64,000 nt of DNA from Algoriphagus sp. (GTDB lineage: Bacteria; Bacteroidota; Bacteroidia; Cytophagales; Cyclobacteriaceae). A program made the translations under genes and the position numbers. The notes under the pieces are model-generated. The model was given only the letters and a program-made list of their open reading frames with translations. It searched no databases and was not told the DNA's origin. Shown here piece by piece: positions 44,500 to 54,249 of the stretch; position 1 is the first letter of the stretch; the number at the start of each line of letters is the position of its first letter. The stretch spans positions 124,001 to 188,000 of the forward strand of contig JAQSDM010000009.1 in assembly GCA_029945945.1 (NCBI GenBank). The letters are read 5' to 3'.

Positions 44500-44907
44500 T
44501 CAGGAAAGGGTTGTATTTGATTCAATTATAGATTCTATTTTATTTATGACATCAAATGTTATTGGTTTTTCGAAGAAGCCAATAATTGAAGAATATTTTT
44601 TTGCTATCTCCTGATTATTTTGACTAACAGATGAGGTGATTAAAAATACCTTAGAAAATTGATCATTTCTGGATTCTAATTCTTTGAGAAAGTCCCAACC
44701 GCTCATGTCTTTCAAATTAATATCCAGCATAAGAAAACAGGTGTTCTCTTCAATTTTCAGTTCCTCAAGACGATCCAAAGCAGATTTTCCAGAACTAAAC
44801 AGATTTAGATTTCTTTCAGGATTAACCTTCTTAAACATTTTTGATATGATCATGAGGAGTACCTCATCGTCATCAATTATTAGCAATTCTGGGATCATTT
44901 TCATCAA
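44500..44907 (-). CDS. stand-alone CheY-like response regulator
   Basis: A 135-residue single receiver domain. Asp-rich pocket IIDDDEV near 9-15, phospho-acceptor in FLMLDINLKDMSG near 58-70, Thr/Ser in VFLITSSV, and Lys in GFFEKPIT. No output domain. Last gene of the phosphorelay operon. Its start lies inside the 3' end of the REC-PAS gene (35-base overlap), so the two are translated together. It probably receives phosphate from the upstream kinases or sends it onward. Confidence 0.9.
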   Translation of the reverse strand: MMKMIPELLIIDDDEVLLMIISKMFKKVNPERNLNLFSSGKSALDRLEELKIEENTCFLMLDINLKDMSGWDFLKELESRNDQFSKVFLITSSVSQNNQEIAKKYSSIIGFFEKPITFDVINKIESIIESNTTLS

Positions 44908-45916
44908 GTGGCGATATGCTTTCTGATTTTTTACTGATATCCCGAATTATGTCATCCAATTCAATCGAAGAGTTCTTAATGTGTGCTAACAACTCGTTTA
45001 ATTCAGGATTTGATTCAATAGCTTCGCTCTCAAGTAGACTTACAAGGCCCATTAGTCTGGCTAATGGAGCTCTGACAACGTGAGATTGTATCCAGGAGAT
45101 TTCTTTAAAAGTTCTATTTTGTGTTTCAATCGTTTCGATATACTGTACTTTTTCAGTGATGTCATTCACTAAAACTAATTTAGCTTCTCGTTGATTGAAA
45201 AGGATTGCTGAAGATTCTATTTCAACTTTTATTATTTCACCACTTTTTTTAACATGGCGAAAGACCCTTTTGGGATAAAGTGAATTTCCCTCTCTATATG
45301 CTTTTAAAGCATTATGCAAAAGTGGAAGATCCTCCGAAGGTCTGATGTGTTCAAGGGTTTTGGATAGAAAATCTTGTCGATCAAATCCATAATGTTGAAT
45401 AGCGGCCTGATTTACATCAAGGAATGCCAATGTCTCTAAGTCATAAACCCACATTGGTAAAGGACTTAAGTGGAAAAGTTCACTGTATCGTTTTTCACTT
45501 TTTTGGAGCTCATCAAAATGCCTGTTTCGCTCAATCGCATAGATTATACTTTTATAAAGTATAATTGGGGTTAGCTCATCTTTTAAAAGATAATCTGAAA
45601 CGCCAAGTGCCAAAGATTTTAGACTGAAATCAAGATCGGAAAAACCTGTTAGTGCCAATACAGGCATTCCATTGGCTATTTCCAGGGTATCTACGATTAG
45701 TTTTTCTCCGGATAGATCGGGAAGGGATAAGTCCAAAAAAACGACATCGAATGTGTTTTTAGATTCTTCTAAAATTAACTTGGCCTCCTGAAAAGACCTT
45801 GCATGAATAAGAGTTGGATTAAGAATATAATCCAATAAGTACTCTTCGATTAAAACGAAATCTCCAAAATTATCTTCAACGATAAGAATGTGATAGCCTT
45901 TATCATCCTTTTTCAT
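44873..45916 (-). CDS. REC-PAS protein with a histidine-box domain but no ATPase domain
   Basis: A 347-residue protein with three modules: receiver (about 8-130: IVEDNFGD, FLDLSLPDLSG, KDELTPI), PAS (about 145-265, ending LVNDITEKV), and a dimerisation/phosphoacceptor region (about 265-330: IQSHVVRAPLARLMGLVSLLES, H-box-like). The gene then ends with no HATPase_c domain, which a normal hybrid kinase would have. It may be a phosphotransfer protein or may work with a kinase in trans. It lies 5 bases after the Rcp1-type regulator and overlaps the next regulator by 35 bases. Confidence 0.8.
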   Translation of the reverse strand: MKKDDKGYHILIVEDNFGDFVLIEEYLLDYILNPTLIHARSFQEAKLILEESKNTFDVVFLDLSLPDLSGEKLIVDTLEIANGMPVLALTGFSDLDFSLKSLALGVSDYLLKDELTPIILYKSIIYAIERNRHFDELQKSEKRYSELFHLSPLPMWVYDLETLAFLDVNQAAIQHYGFDRQDFLSKTLEHIRPSEDLPLLHNALKAYREGNSLYPKRVFRHVKKSGEIIKVEIESSAILFNQREAKLVLVNDITEKVQYIETIETQNRTFKEISWIQSHVVRAPLARLMGLVSLLESEAIESNPELNELLAHIKNSSIELDDIIRDISKKSESISPLDENDPRIANN

Positions 45917-45920
45917 TGAA

Positions 45921-46358
45921 TCAGAGCATTTTAGGTAGTTTGACTAGATTTAACCAGAATTCCTCAATTTTCGTAACTACTTGGATAAAATCACCTATCT
46001 CCATTGGCTTGATTAGGTAGCAGTTGGCGTGCTCCTGGTATGATTTTAAAATATCCATTTCGGAGGAGGATGTTGTTAGCATAATGATCGGGATATGCTG
46101 AATTAATTTATTGCTTTTCACTTCCTTCAAAACTTCATGTCCATTCTTTTTTGGGAGATTTATGTCTAACAAAATTAAATCGGGTAATTCTGAAGGGGAT
46201 CTTTCCGCAATTTCTTTTAGATAAATAAGCATACTTGAGCCGTCTCGAATGACTTTTAGAGACTTTGGAATTTTCCCTTCTTCCAATGCCTCCGTTGTCA
46301 ATAATATATCTCCCTCGTTGTCCTCTACAAGGAGAATGTTGATTGGGGTTATATTCAT
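45921..46358 (-). CDS. Rcp1-type stand-alone response regulator
   Basis: A 145-residue receiver domain. Signature LLVEDNEGDILLT (about 9-21) followed by LILLDINLPKKNG and TTSSSEMD, then YLIKPM, matches the Rcp1 group that pairs with phytochrome-type and multi-PAS histidine kinases whose H-box reads SHDLQEPLR. The neighbouring kinases at 46355 and 48739 have that H-box (SHDIREPLR, SHDLQEPLR). Its start overlaps the stop of the CHASE kinase by 4 bases, a strong sign of a cognate pair. Confidence 0.9.
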   Translation of the reverse strand: MNITPINILLVEDNEGDILLTTEALEEGKIPKSLKVIRDGSSMLIYLKEIAERSPSELPDLILLDINLPKKNGHEVLKEVKSNKLIQHIPIIMLTTSSSEMDILKSYQEHANCYLIKPMEIGDFIQVVTKIEEFWLNLVKLPKML

Positions 46359-48739
46359 GGTTTTTTCAACGTGAAATAAAATTTGCTTCCTTCAGAATGG
46401 ATGGAGCTTACTCTAATAGTTCCGCCATGTTGATTGACTATTTTCTTTGATATTGCCAATCCCATTCCAGTTCTTTTATTATCGTCCCTTATGTTTACTT
46501 TATTCAGGATTCCGAATATATGATTTAGATTTTGAGGTTCTATCCCTATTCCATTATCCTCTATTGAAAATTCCCAAAACTCTTCTGTTTCTGTCCCTTC
46601 AATTGTAATTAAGGGCGCAACGCCTTCACGAGTGAAGAAAAGAGCATTTCCAAGAAGATTTCGAAATATGGTCCGAATTGGTGTTTTCACTGCGATTATG
46701 TCTGGAAGATTTCCCAGAACGATCCTTGCATTTTTTTCAAAAATAACTCGATGTTTCAAAGGAATGATTTCTTCGATCAGTCTTCTGGTTTCGATGAACT
46801 CTGCATTTTCCTCATCAAAACCAATTTTGGAATATTCTAAAAGGTCATTGATTAAGAAAGTCAGACGCTGTGCACCGTCCATTGCAAAGTGTATGTATTG
46901 ATTCGCTTTTTGATCGAGAGTCACCCCGTATTTTTTTTGAAGAAGTGACATAAATGAGCTTATCATTCTAAGAGGTTCTCTGATATCATGAGAAGCAAGC
47001 GTTGCAAATACAAGGAGTTCTTCATTTGCATTAGTAAGTTTTTGATTTGCAATTAAGAGGGTTTCCTCGTGGGCTTTCTTTTCAGTGATATCCATATGTG
47101 TTCCAAACATCATCAATGGTTTTCCATCATCGGTCCACGAGGAGACCTTTCCACGATCAAGAACCCAAACACAACTATTGTTTTTGTGTTTCATCCGGTA
47201 CTCTGATTCATAAAAGTCCCTTTTACCCTCAAAGTGCATTTCTAAAGCTTTAAAGGATCGATCCAAATCCTCTGGATTGACCATATTTTTCCATGTATCA
47301 ATGGAAATAGGTTGAAGTTCAGATAATTCGTATCCGATTATTTTTGCCCAAGTTTCGTTGAAGAGGGTCTCACCAGTTTGAATATTCCATTCCCAGGTTC
47401 CAGCTTCTGTTCCCAGGATGACGTTCTCTAGTTTTTCTTTCTCTTTGGCAAGCTCCAGTTGGGAAATTTTCCGTTTTGTAATATCCTCTGTAGCACCAAT
47501 CATCCTCACAGCTTTATTTTCCTTATTTCTAATTATATAGCCTTTATCACAGACGTATGCATAGGTTTGATCAGATTTTCGTATCCTGAATTCCTGTTCC
47601 CAGTAGGTATCTTGACTTGCAAGTACTGATTCCATGTTTTTATTTACCTGTTCCCGATCATCAGGATGTATGATACTTGCCCAAAACCCAGCTTTATTTG
47701 TTTCCGGGATATTTGAATAGCCAAATTTCTCCAAGAATAAATCAGTTCTGTAAACCTGATTACTAATTAAATCCCAGTCCCAAATAACATCCGATGTGGC
47801 TTTGGATGCAAAGGCAAATCGTTCATTCGATTCAAGTATTGTTTGGGATTGCTCTTTTACTTTTTGAGCAAGAAGCGAAGGTTGTCTCGAAAAACTCCAC
47901 GCAACTATTCCCAGTCCAAAAGCCAACAATATTCTGAGAATTGCAACTGGAATTGTCTGCCAAATAGCCGTACTTTCTTTCAATTGGACGGTTATAAACC
48001 ATTTTCCGGATCCAAGAAAGGTGCTGGCTTTTATTTGGGAAAATTCTTTTTGATCAGAAGGTACTGGAAGGAAATGTTCTAATATTCCTGAATTAGGATT
48101 GGTTTTTGAAAACTGGATGAAGAATGGACTTTCTTTCGAATTTTGGATGTGAACATTTTTTAGTAATGTCTCCATGAATATTATTACACTCGAGAAACCA
48201 GAAAATTGGCCGTCTTTGAAAAAAGGTAATCGCCCAATTATTCCTTTGCCACCTTGGATTAAATCAAAAGGACCGGCGAATAACATTTTATTTCTGCGAA
48301 TTGCTTCAAGAGCCTCAACTCTCCGAGGCCCATTTTGAAGGATATCGTAACCCATCACTGCCTCGTTTCCCGAGCTTGGATAATTAGCGACTACTTTTCC
48401 AGAATCAAGGAGTTGAATAACATCGACGGATGGGTTGTTTTCCAGAATCTGACTTCCAATTTCTTCGAAATTTTGAGAGATGTTAGTATAGTTCTTTGCA
48501 AGAAATGCAAGGGTTTTGCCAGCTGAAACTGCATCATTGAGTGTTGAGTTAAAGGATTTCTCGATTTCATTCAACTTAGTATCAACCTGGTTTTGCTCTT
48601 CTGCAAGTCGAAACTGATAATCTGCATATGAGATTGACATTGTGAGAGCCAAAATCACAAAAAACGCAAAATAACCTAAAGCTTTTGGATGATTGTAAGC
48701 TATGCTTTCAACCCATTTCTTTAATGATTTAACCATCAT
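46355..48739 (-). CDS. membrane PAS-domain sensor histidine kinase with CHASE sensor
   Basis: A 794-residue kinase: membrane helix 1 (about 21-40), periplasmic sensor of CHASE type (about 41-262, with the ALEAIRRN and QGGKGIIGRLPFF pattern), membrane helix 2 (about 263-283), two PAS domains (about 300-425 and 435-560, each ending in a DITK/DITEKK PAC motif), HisKA (H-box ASHDIREPLRM) and an HATPase domain near the end (N box LLGNALFF, G box EDNGIGIEPQNL). It senses an extracellular small molecule. Its start overlaps the stop of the upstream kinase by one base (TAATG), and it overlaps the Rcp1-type regulator by 4 bases. Confidence 0.92.
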   Translation of the reverse strand: MMVKSLKKWVESIAYNHPKALGYFAFFVILALTMSISYADYQFRLAEEQNQVDTKLNEIEKSFNSTLNDAVSAGKTLAFLAKNYTNISQNFEEIGSQILENNPSVDVIQLLDSGKVVANYPSSGNEAVMGYDILQNGPRRVEALEAIRRNKMLFAGPFDLIQGGKGIIGRLPFFKDGQFSGFSSVIIFMETLLKNVHIQNSKESPFFIQFSKTNPNSGILEHFLPVPSDQKEFSQIKASTFLGSGKWFITVQLKESTAIWQTIPVAILRILLAFGLGIVAWSFSRQPSLLAQKVKEQSQTILESNERFAFASKATSDVIWDWDLISNQVYRTDLFLEKFGYSNIPETNKAGFWASIIHPDDREQVNKNMESVLASQDTYWEQEFRIRKSDQTYAYVCDKGYIIRNKENKAVRMIGATEDITKRKISQLELAKEKEKLENVILGTEAGTWEWNIQTGETLFNETWAKIIGYELSELQPISIDTWKNMVNPEDLDRSFKALEMHFEGKRDFYESEYRMKHKNNSCVWVLDRGKVSSWTDDGKPLMMFGTHMDITEKKAHEETLLIANQKLTNANEELLVFATLASHDIREPLRMISSFMSLLQKKYGVTLDQKANQYIHFAMDGAQRLTFLINDLLEYSKIGFDEENAEFIETRRLIEEIIPLKHRVIFEKNARIVLGNLPDIIAVKTPIRTIFRNLLGNALFFTREGVAPLITIEGTETEEFWEFSIEDNGIGIEPQNLNHIFGILNKVNIRDDNKRTGMGLAISKKIVNQHGGTIRVSSIHSEGSKFYFTLKKP

Positions 48740-51700
48740 TATTTTTTTATGGTAAAATGAAATTCACTTCCATTTCCAAGCAGGGATTCAACCCAGATTT
48801 TACCGCCATGAATTTCAGAGATTTTCTTGCAAATGGCTAAGCCAATTCCTGAACCTGAATATTGTTCTTTTTGATGAAGCCGCTGGAAAATGATGAAAAT
48901 TTTGGTTAAGTATTCCTCCTCTATGCCAATACCATTGTCTTTCACTATGAACTCCCACAAATTGCCTTTGTCAATTCCTTGAATCCAAACTTCCGGAATT
49001 GAATCCGGCTTTTGGTATTTAATGGCATTTGAAATCAAGTTTTGAAATAGCTGAACCAAGGAACTGGAATGGCAAAAAATATCCGGAAGTTCTCCGAAAT
49101 GAATTTTTGCTTTTTTATCATGGATTTTTTTCTGGTTGAATAGTAGAACTTCTTCGACTAAGCTTCTCGATGAAACCCATTTTTTTGATTCTGTAATATT
49201 TCCAACTCTGGAAAACTCTAATAGATCGAGGATAATTTGTCTCATTCGTCTTGCTCCATCCACTGCATGATGAATGTATTGCCTTCCTTTTTCATCCAGG
49301 ACCGCATTATATTTTTTCTCAATTAGCCCCAGAAAGCTTGAAATCATCCTCAAAGGTTCCTGTAAATCATGGGAGGCAACATAGGCAAACTGCTCTAGTT
49401 CCTTGTTGGAGATTTCAAGTTCTCTATTGCTATCTGCTAGCTCTTCGTTAAGGATTTTAAGTGATTCTTCGTAAACTTTTCTGTGTGAAATGTCTTGCAT
49501 GGCTCCTACTAGACGAATGGGTTTTCCATTTTTGTCTCGGATTACAGAACCTTTGTCAGAAATAAATGCATAAGAACCATCACCTTTTAAGAATCTGTAT
49601 TCTATTTCAAAATAGGTGAATCCCTGTGTTTTTAATATGTTGTCCAGGTTAACTTTTACTTTTTCATAATCATCAGGATGGACTCTTTTTTCCCAATAAT
49701 TTGGGGACTTTCCTTCAATTTCGGGGTCTATACCAAAGAGCTTTCGGAATCCGTCTCCCCAATAATGGTCACCGGTTTCGATGTTCCAGTCCCAGATTGC
49801 ATCATTGGTTGCTGCAGAAATGATCGCAAGCCGCTCGTTTGTTCCCGCAATCTGTACCTCAGCTAATTTTCGTTCAGTAATGTCACGAACAAAAACAGAG
49901 AGACTTGCTGGTGACGGATATATGGTCACATCATTCCATGAATTAAGCCATTCGTCATAAGCTTCAAAATGAACTGAAATTTGTTCTAAAAATGCTCTTG
50001 ATATATGGTCTGAATAATCTTTTTCTCCAAATCGGGTAAGGTACTCGCTGAGATTTTTCCCGATTATTAAGTCTCTTTTTATTCCTGTTTTTTCCTCAGC
50101 TATTTTATTCCAATAGGTAACTGTTAATTCTCTATCGACTGCATAGAACGAATCACCGATGCTTTCTAAAATAGAATTTCTTGATTCAAAGGCTTCCTGG
50201 ATTTTATCCAAATTTTGTTTTCGCTCAATTGCAAAAGAAAGGTTGGTGGTAATCGACTTTAGGAAGTTCTTTTCATCTTCATTCCAAATCCGACTCTTGG
50301 TGCAATCATCAAAACCGATGTATCCATAAAATTCGTTCTCAACAAATAATGGAATTTGTAAGATTGACTTTATATTTTGCTCTTCTAGAATAGCTTTTTT
50401 CACCCCTTTGCAATCAGAAGTGAAAATCTCAAAAGGTTTTTTTAAATAAACTGATTTTAAAAAATCAGGGTGTTCGTCTAATGGTACAGCCTGGTAGGCA
50501 GGGTTTTCAATTTCTGAAGAGACATTTCCATTAGTCCATTCTCTGATTTGTTGGCTGAAAAGTCTTCCCGTACCAGATTCCCTGTAATTTTTGAAAAAAT
50601 AGGTTCTGTCTGCTTCAACAGTTTCTCCCATTAATTTAAGGGAACCGTCCACCAACAACTGCCAATCGCTGAGTTCCAGAAGTGATTGAATGATCAAGGC
50701 CGTTGTTTCAATCAGACTGGTTTTTCTCAGCAGTGCATTTTGGGCTTTATTTTCTTCAGTAATATCCTGAAGTGCACCAACCATCCTAATTGGTTTGCCG
50801 TGACCATCGCGAATAATGACTGTATTTTCCTTGACAAATGCATAGGTTCCATCAAATCTCTGAAAGCGATATTCTCCGCTCCATCTTGAAACTGTAGGAT
50901 TTTGGCGTGCTTCCAGAATCGAATTCCAAATGGATGTGAAATCGTCAGGATGAATTTTTTCTGCCCAAAAATCATCTGAAACATTTCCCATTTCTTCGGG
51001 ATACCCAAATAATCTGGAATATCCGGTGCCCCAAAAAATTGAATTCTTAGGGATATCCCAATCCCAGATTGCATCAGATACAGCCTGGGTTGCAAGATGG
51101 AAACGTTCGTTGCTTCTTTTTAAAGATTGCTCTGCCCAATATCGGTCGGTTTCGTTGATGACCGTTGAAATCATCAAATCCTGGTCAGGCAGAGCAATAT
51201 TTTTTGCGGAAATAATCCTTTGATCCCCAGATTGGGTGGTGATTGGTATATCCTTCCAACTCATTTTTTCAGGGTCGCCACTTTGGATATCTTCCATGAT
51301 TACCCGAATGATGTAGTTACGAAATTCAGGATTAGGATAGATTTTTTCGAAAAAAGTGCTGACGTCTTTAAATGTTTCCTGTGGCCATCCGTAGATCTGG
51401 ATGAATGCTGGATTGATGTAAGTCGCTTTCCCGGTGCTTATTTGATTGACTGCTATTCCCAGTGGGATATTTTCCAGAGTCGATTCTATGAATTTGTTTC
51501 GGTTGATTAGTTCTTTTTCTATGATTTTTTCCTGAGTAACGTCTTGAACAGTACCCTGGAATTTTCTAAGTGTCCCGTCTTCATTGAGGAGGGGAGATCC
51601 TTTTTCATGAAGATATTTGACATCTCCATTCGGTAAAATGATTCGATGGGTATAGTCTAAAGGTTTTTTTTCTCTTATAGCATGAATATTTTCTTGAAGA

Positions 51701-53085
51701 CAATACGCTCTTTCATCGGGATGAATCGATTGAATGAAATATTCAAAATCAGGAATAAACGAATTTTCAACATCCCAAATTCTGTAAATTTCCTCTGACC
51801 AAAAAATTTCATTTGTTGAAGCATCGTATTCCCAATAACCAATTTTCCCTATTTTCTGAGCCAGATTGAGTTTTTGGACCAGATCAGCAATTTTCAATTC
51901 TTCCTCTTTTCTTTGAGTTATGTCTTTAGCATAGCAGGCTAATGTCTGGATTTGGTCGTCTTTGTAAATTGGTTTTATTTCAACTTCCATATATACTAAA
52001 TGACCTTCCTGGTCTTGTTTTTCCACAAATTGGACAGTTTCCCCTTTGAATGCTCTGTCATACAAAGATTTCCAGTAGGTGATATAATTAGCATCAAAAT
52101 GTTCTTCAGATAGGAGGCTTTCTTCAATTTCCGCTTTCCAATTTCCTGTTTTTTCTAACAAATTAAGAAATGGCTGATTGGCGGTAATTAGTTTATATTC
52201 CCGATCAAGCGCCCAGACTACGTCCGGAGATGAATTAAGCAAAAGAGAAAGTTTTTGCTGATCAGCCCGGAGCTCTTCTTTGGTTTTCAGCAATTGGGTA
52301 ATATCCCTTCCTACTGCAAAAATGGTTTTTGTTGTGGGATCTAACGTAGATGACCAATTCAAATGAATTACTGAGCCATCTTCTTTGATATATCGATTTG
52401 TGAATTTGGAATTAAATGTATTTTCAAAGACCCTCCCTCCTGATTTCAAGGTTGCCTGCAGATCATCCGGATGAATAAAATTCAGAAATGATTTTCCAAC
52501 CATTTCTTCAGATGAATATCCTAAGATCTTCTTACTGGATTTTGAGATTTTTCGAAAAATACCTTTTTCATCGGCCAATATGATCAAATCCTGGGATGTA
52601 TTCAGGATGTTTTCCAGCTCCAGATTGGATGTCTGAAGTTCTAATTCTTTCTGTTTTTCTACAGTTACATCTTTAAAAACACCTAAGAGGCGAACAGGAT
52701 GTCCATCAGCATTGAGATCAACAAGCCCTTCTGAAATCACAAATCGAATTTCGCCTGTGGGCCGAACAATTCTTTTTTCAACCCGATAAGGGGTGCCAAC
52801 GGCCAACGATTTTTGATAGGCAGCAGCAGCTATTTCCCGATCTTCAGGGTGAATTGTTGAAAAGCCTAGTTCTGTAGTGGGAGTGGTGCCGGGATCAAGA
52901 CCGAGAATATGGAAAAATTGCTCTGACCATCTATTTTTCCCAGTTACTAAGTCAACTTCCCAATGCCCGATATTGGAGATTTCTTCAATTTTCCGGAGAA
53001 GATTTAGCGTTTCCTCAAGGGTTTTGGTTTCCAGGGATGTTTCAAGGCCTTTTTTGGAGGCTCTGTTTTTTGGAGATGAATCCAT
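48739..53085 (-). CDS. large cytosolic multi-PAS/GAF sensor histidine kinase
   Basis: A 1448-residue kinase with no membrane helix, one of the largest genes in the window. By eye it carries about eight PAS domains (starting near 30, 148, 280, 395, 530, 660, 975 and 1105) with one GAF domain between the sixth and seventh (about 795-965). It ends in HisKA (H-box ASHDLQEPLRM) and HATPase (SNAIKYQKPD, VKDNGIGIEEEYL). Sensing is intracellular, through haem, flavin or other ligands that the sequence does not define. First gene of the phosphorelay operon; followed at once by the CHASE kinase. The strong similarity among its PAS domains suggests internal duplication. Confidence 0.92.
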   Translation of the reverse strand: MDSSPKNRASKKGLETSLETKTLEETLNLLRKIEEISNIGHWEVDLVTGKNRWSEQFFHILGLDPGTTPTTELGFSTIHPEDREIAAAAYQKSLAVGTPYRVEKRIVRPTGEIRFVISEGLVDLNADGHPVRLLGVFKDVTVEKQKELELQTSNLELENILNTSQDLIILADEKGIFRKISKSSKKILGYSSEEMVGKSFLNFIHPDDLQATLKSGGRVFENTFNSKFTNRYIKEDGSVIHLNWSSTLDPTTKTIFAVGRDITQLLKTKEELRADQQKLSLLLNSSPDVVWALDREYKLITANQPFLNLLEKTGNWKAEIEESLLSEEHFDANYITYWKSLYDRAFKGETVQFVEKQDQEGHLVYMEVEIKPIYKDDQIQTLACYAKDITQRKEEELKIADLVQKLNLAQKIGKIGYWEYDASTNEIFWSEEIYRIWDVENSFIPDFEYFIQSIHPDERAYCLQENIHAIREKKPLDYTHRIILPNGDVKYLHEKGSPLLNEDGTLRKFQGTVQDVTQEKIIEKELINRNKFIESTLENIPLGIAVNQISTGKATYINPAFIQIYGWPQETFKDVSTFFEKIYPNPEFRNYIIRVIMEDIQSGDPEKMSWKDIPITTQSGDQRIISAKNIALPDQDLMISTVINETDRYWAEQSLKRSNERFHLATQAVSDAIWDWDIPKNSIFWGTGYSRLFGYPEEMGNVSDDFWAEKIHPDDFTSIWNSILEARQNPTVSRWSGEYRFQRFDGTYAFVKENTVIIRDGHGKPIRMVGALQDITEENKAQNALLRKTSLIETTALIIQSLLELSDWQLLVDGSLKLMGETVEADRTYFFKNYRESGTGRLFSQQIREWTNGNVSSEIENPAYQAVPLDEHPDFLKSVYLKKPFEIFTSDCKGVKKAILEEQNIKSILQIPLFVENEFYGYIGFDDCTKSRIWNEDEKNFLKSITTNLSFAIERKQNLDKIQEAFESRNSILESIGDSFYAVDRELTVTYWNKIAEEKTGIKRDLIIGKNLSEYLTRFGEKDYSDHISRAFLEQISVHFEAYDEWLNSWNDVTIYPSPASLSVFVRDITERKLAEVQIAGTNERLAIISAATNDAIWDWNIETGDHYWGDGFRKLFGIDPEIEGKSPNYWEKRVHPDDYEKVKVNLDNILKTQGFTYFEIEYRFLKGDGSYAFISDKGSVIRDKNGKPIRLVGAMQDISHRKVYEESLKILNEELADSNRELEISNKELEQFAYVASHDLQEPLRMISSFLGLIEKKYNAVLDEKGRQYIHHAVDGARRMRQIILDLLEFSRVGNITESKKWVSSRSLVEEVLLFNQKKIHDKKAKIHFGELPDIFCHSSSLVQLFQNLISNAIKYQKPDSIPEVWIQGIDKGNLWEFIVKDNGIGIEEEYLTKIFIIFQRLHQKEQYSGSGIGLAICKKISEIHGGKIWVESLLGNGSEFHFTIKK

Positions 53086-53159
53086 GTATGAGAAGGATAT
53101 ATGCTAGGAATATAGAATTATTTCCTGATAATTATCTTTCGAGTTTTGGTTCAAAAGTA

Positions 53160-54233
53160 TTAGAACCGAACGTTCTCTCCTGTTTTTACGGATTCATCAC
53201 AAGCAAATGCAATTTTCAAACTATTTAATGCATCATTGAGGTGATCAGTTAAGTCCAGATTTTTTTCAATAGCCTCAAAAAAATATCGTTGCTCGCGATT
53301 ACACAGGCCTTGATGATCCGGTTCGTCTTTCATATCGATCCATTCATCCTTTTTAGTAAAATGATTTTTAGCATCGATGTCCGCATGGTGAATCCGGATG
53401 TACTCAGTTTTTGTATGACTATCCACGCTGTCAGATTTTCCTGCGGCACCGGCATTTTTTGCTACGATGGAAACAGCTCCTTTGGGACCGAAAACGTCCT
53501 TCACGAAAAATGCCGTCTCACTAATCATTGGGCCCCATCCTGCCTCATACCAACCTACAGAACCATCTTCAAAACGAATCTGGAGCTGGCCATAATTGTA
53601 ATTGTCCGGTGAAATATCCTCTGTTAATCGTGCGCCAATTGCCGAAACCCAAATTGGCTTAGACCGGGTCATCTGACACATCACGTCGATGTAGTGAACG
53701 CCACAATCCACGATCGGGCTGAGGCTTTTCATCAGGTTTCGGTGTACATCCCACATGAACCCCTGGCTTTGTTGATTCAGATTCATCCGCATGACCAGCG
53801 GTTTACCCATTTTTTGAGCTTCTTCGATAAACCGAATCCAGGAAGGGTGGTGTCTGAGAATATAACCGACAACTACTTTTTTGTCTTTATCCAGGGCTTT
53901 TGTAATAATCTTTTCACATCCTGAAATGGTGTCCGCTAATGGTTTTTCAATAAAAATATGGCATCCTGCTTCCAATGCTTTCAACGCAAATTCCTCATGA
54001 GTATCAGGATAGGTCGAGATGCATACAGCGTCAGGTTTGGTTTCTTTTAAAGCGATATCAAATTCATCGAACAGGGGATAGTTTGTCCCCAGATTTTTGT
54101 TCAATCTGACTTTGCTTTCTCCACGGGCGACAAGCCCGCAAATTTCAAATTCGGTCATCTGGTGATAGGCAGCGGCATGGGCAGCACCCATATTTCCACA
54201 GCCAACGATAAGGATTCGAATTGGAGAATTCAT
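53160..54233 (-). CDS. Gfo/Idh/MocA family oxidoreductase
   Basis: A 357-residue NAD(P)-dependent oxidoreductase. The Rossmann loop VGCGNMGAAHA lies near 10-20 and the EKPLADT motif with the catalytic Lys near 95-101, as in inositol and glucose-fructose oxidoreductases. The C-terminal beta-sheet domain (about 130-355) sets substrate and dimerisation. The substrate, a sugar or cyclitol, is unknown. It is followed 16 bases later, on the same strand, by a cyclophilin gene. Separate from the phosphorelay operon by about 75 bases. Confidence 0.9.
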   Translation of the reverse strand: MNSPIRILIVGCGNMGAAHAAAYHQMTEFEICGLVARGESKVRLNKNLGTNYPLFDEFDIALKETKPDAVCISTYPDTHEEFALKALEAGCHIFIEKPLADTISGCEKIITKALDKDKKVVVGYILRHHPSWIRFIEEAQKMGKPLVMRMNLNQQSQGFMWDVHRNLMKSLSPIVDCGVHYIDVMCQMTRSKPIWVSAIGARLTEDISPDNYNYGQLQIRFEDGSVGWYEAGWGPMISETAFFVKDVFGPKGAVSIVAKNAGAAGKSDSVDSHTKTEYIRIHHADIDAKNHFTKKDEWIDMKDEPDHQGLCNREQRYFFEAIEKNLDLTDHLNDALNSLKIAFACDESVKTGENVRF

Positions 54234-54249
54234 ATGAATGAGTGAGAGG

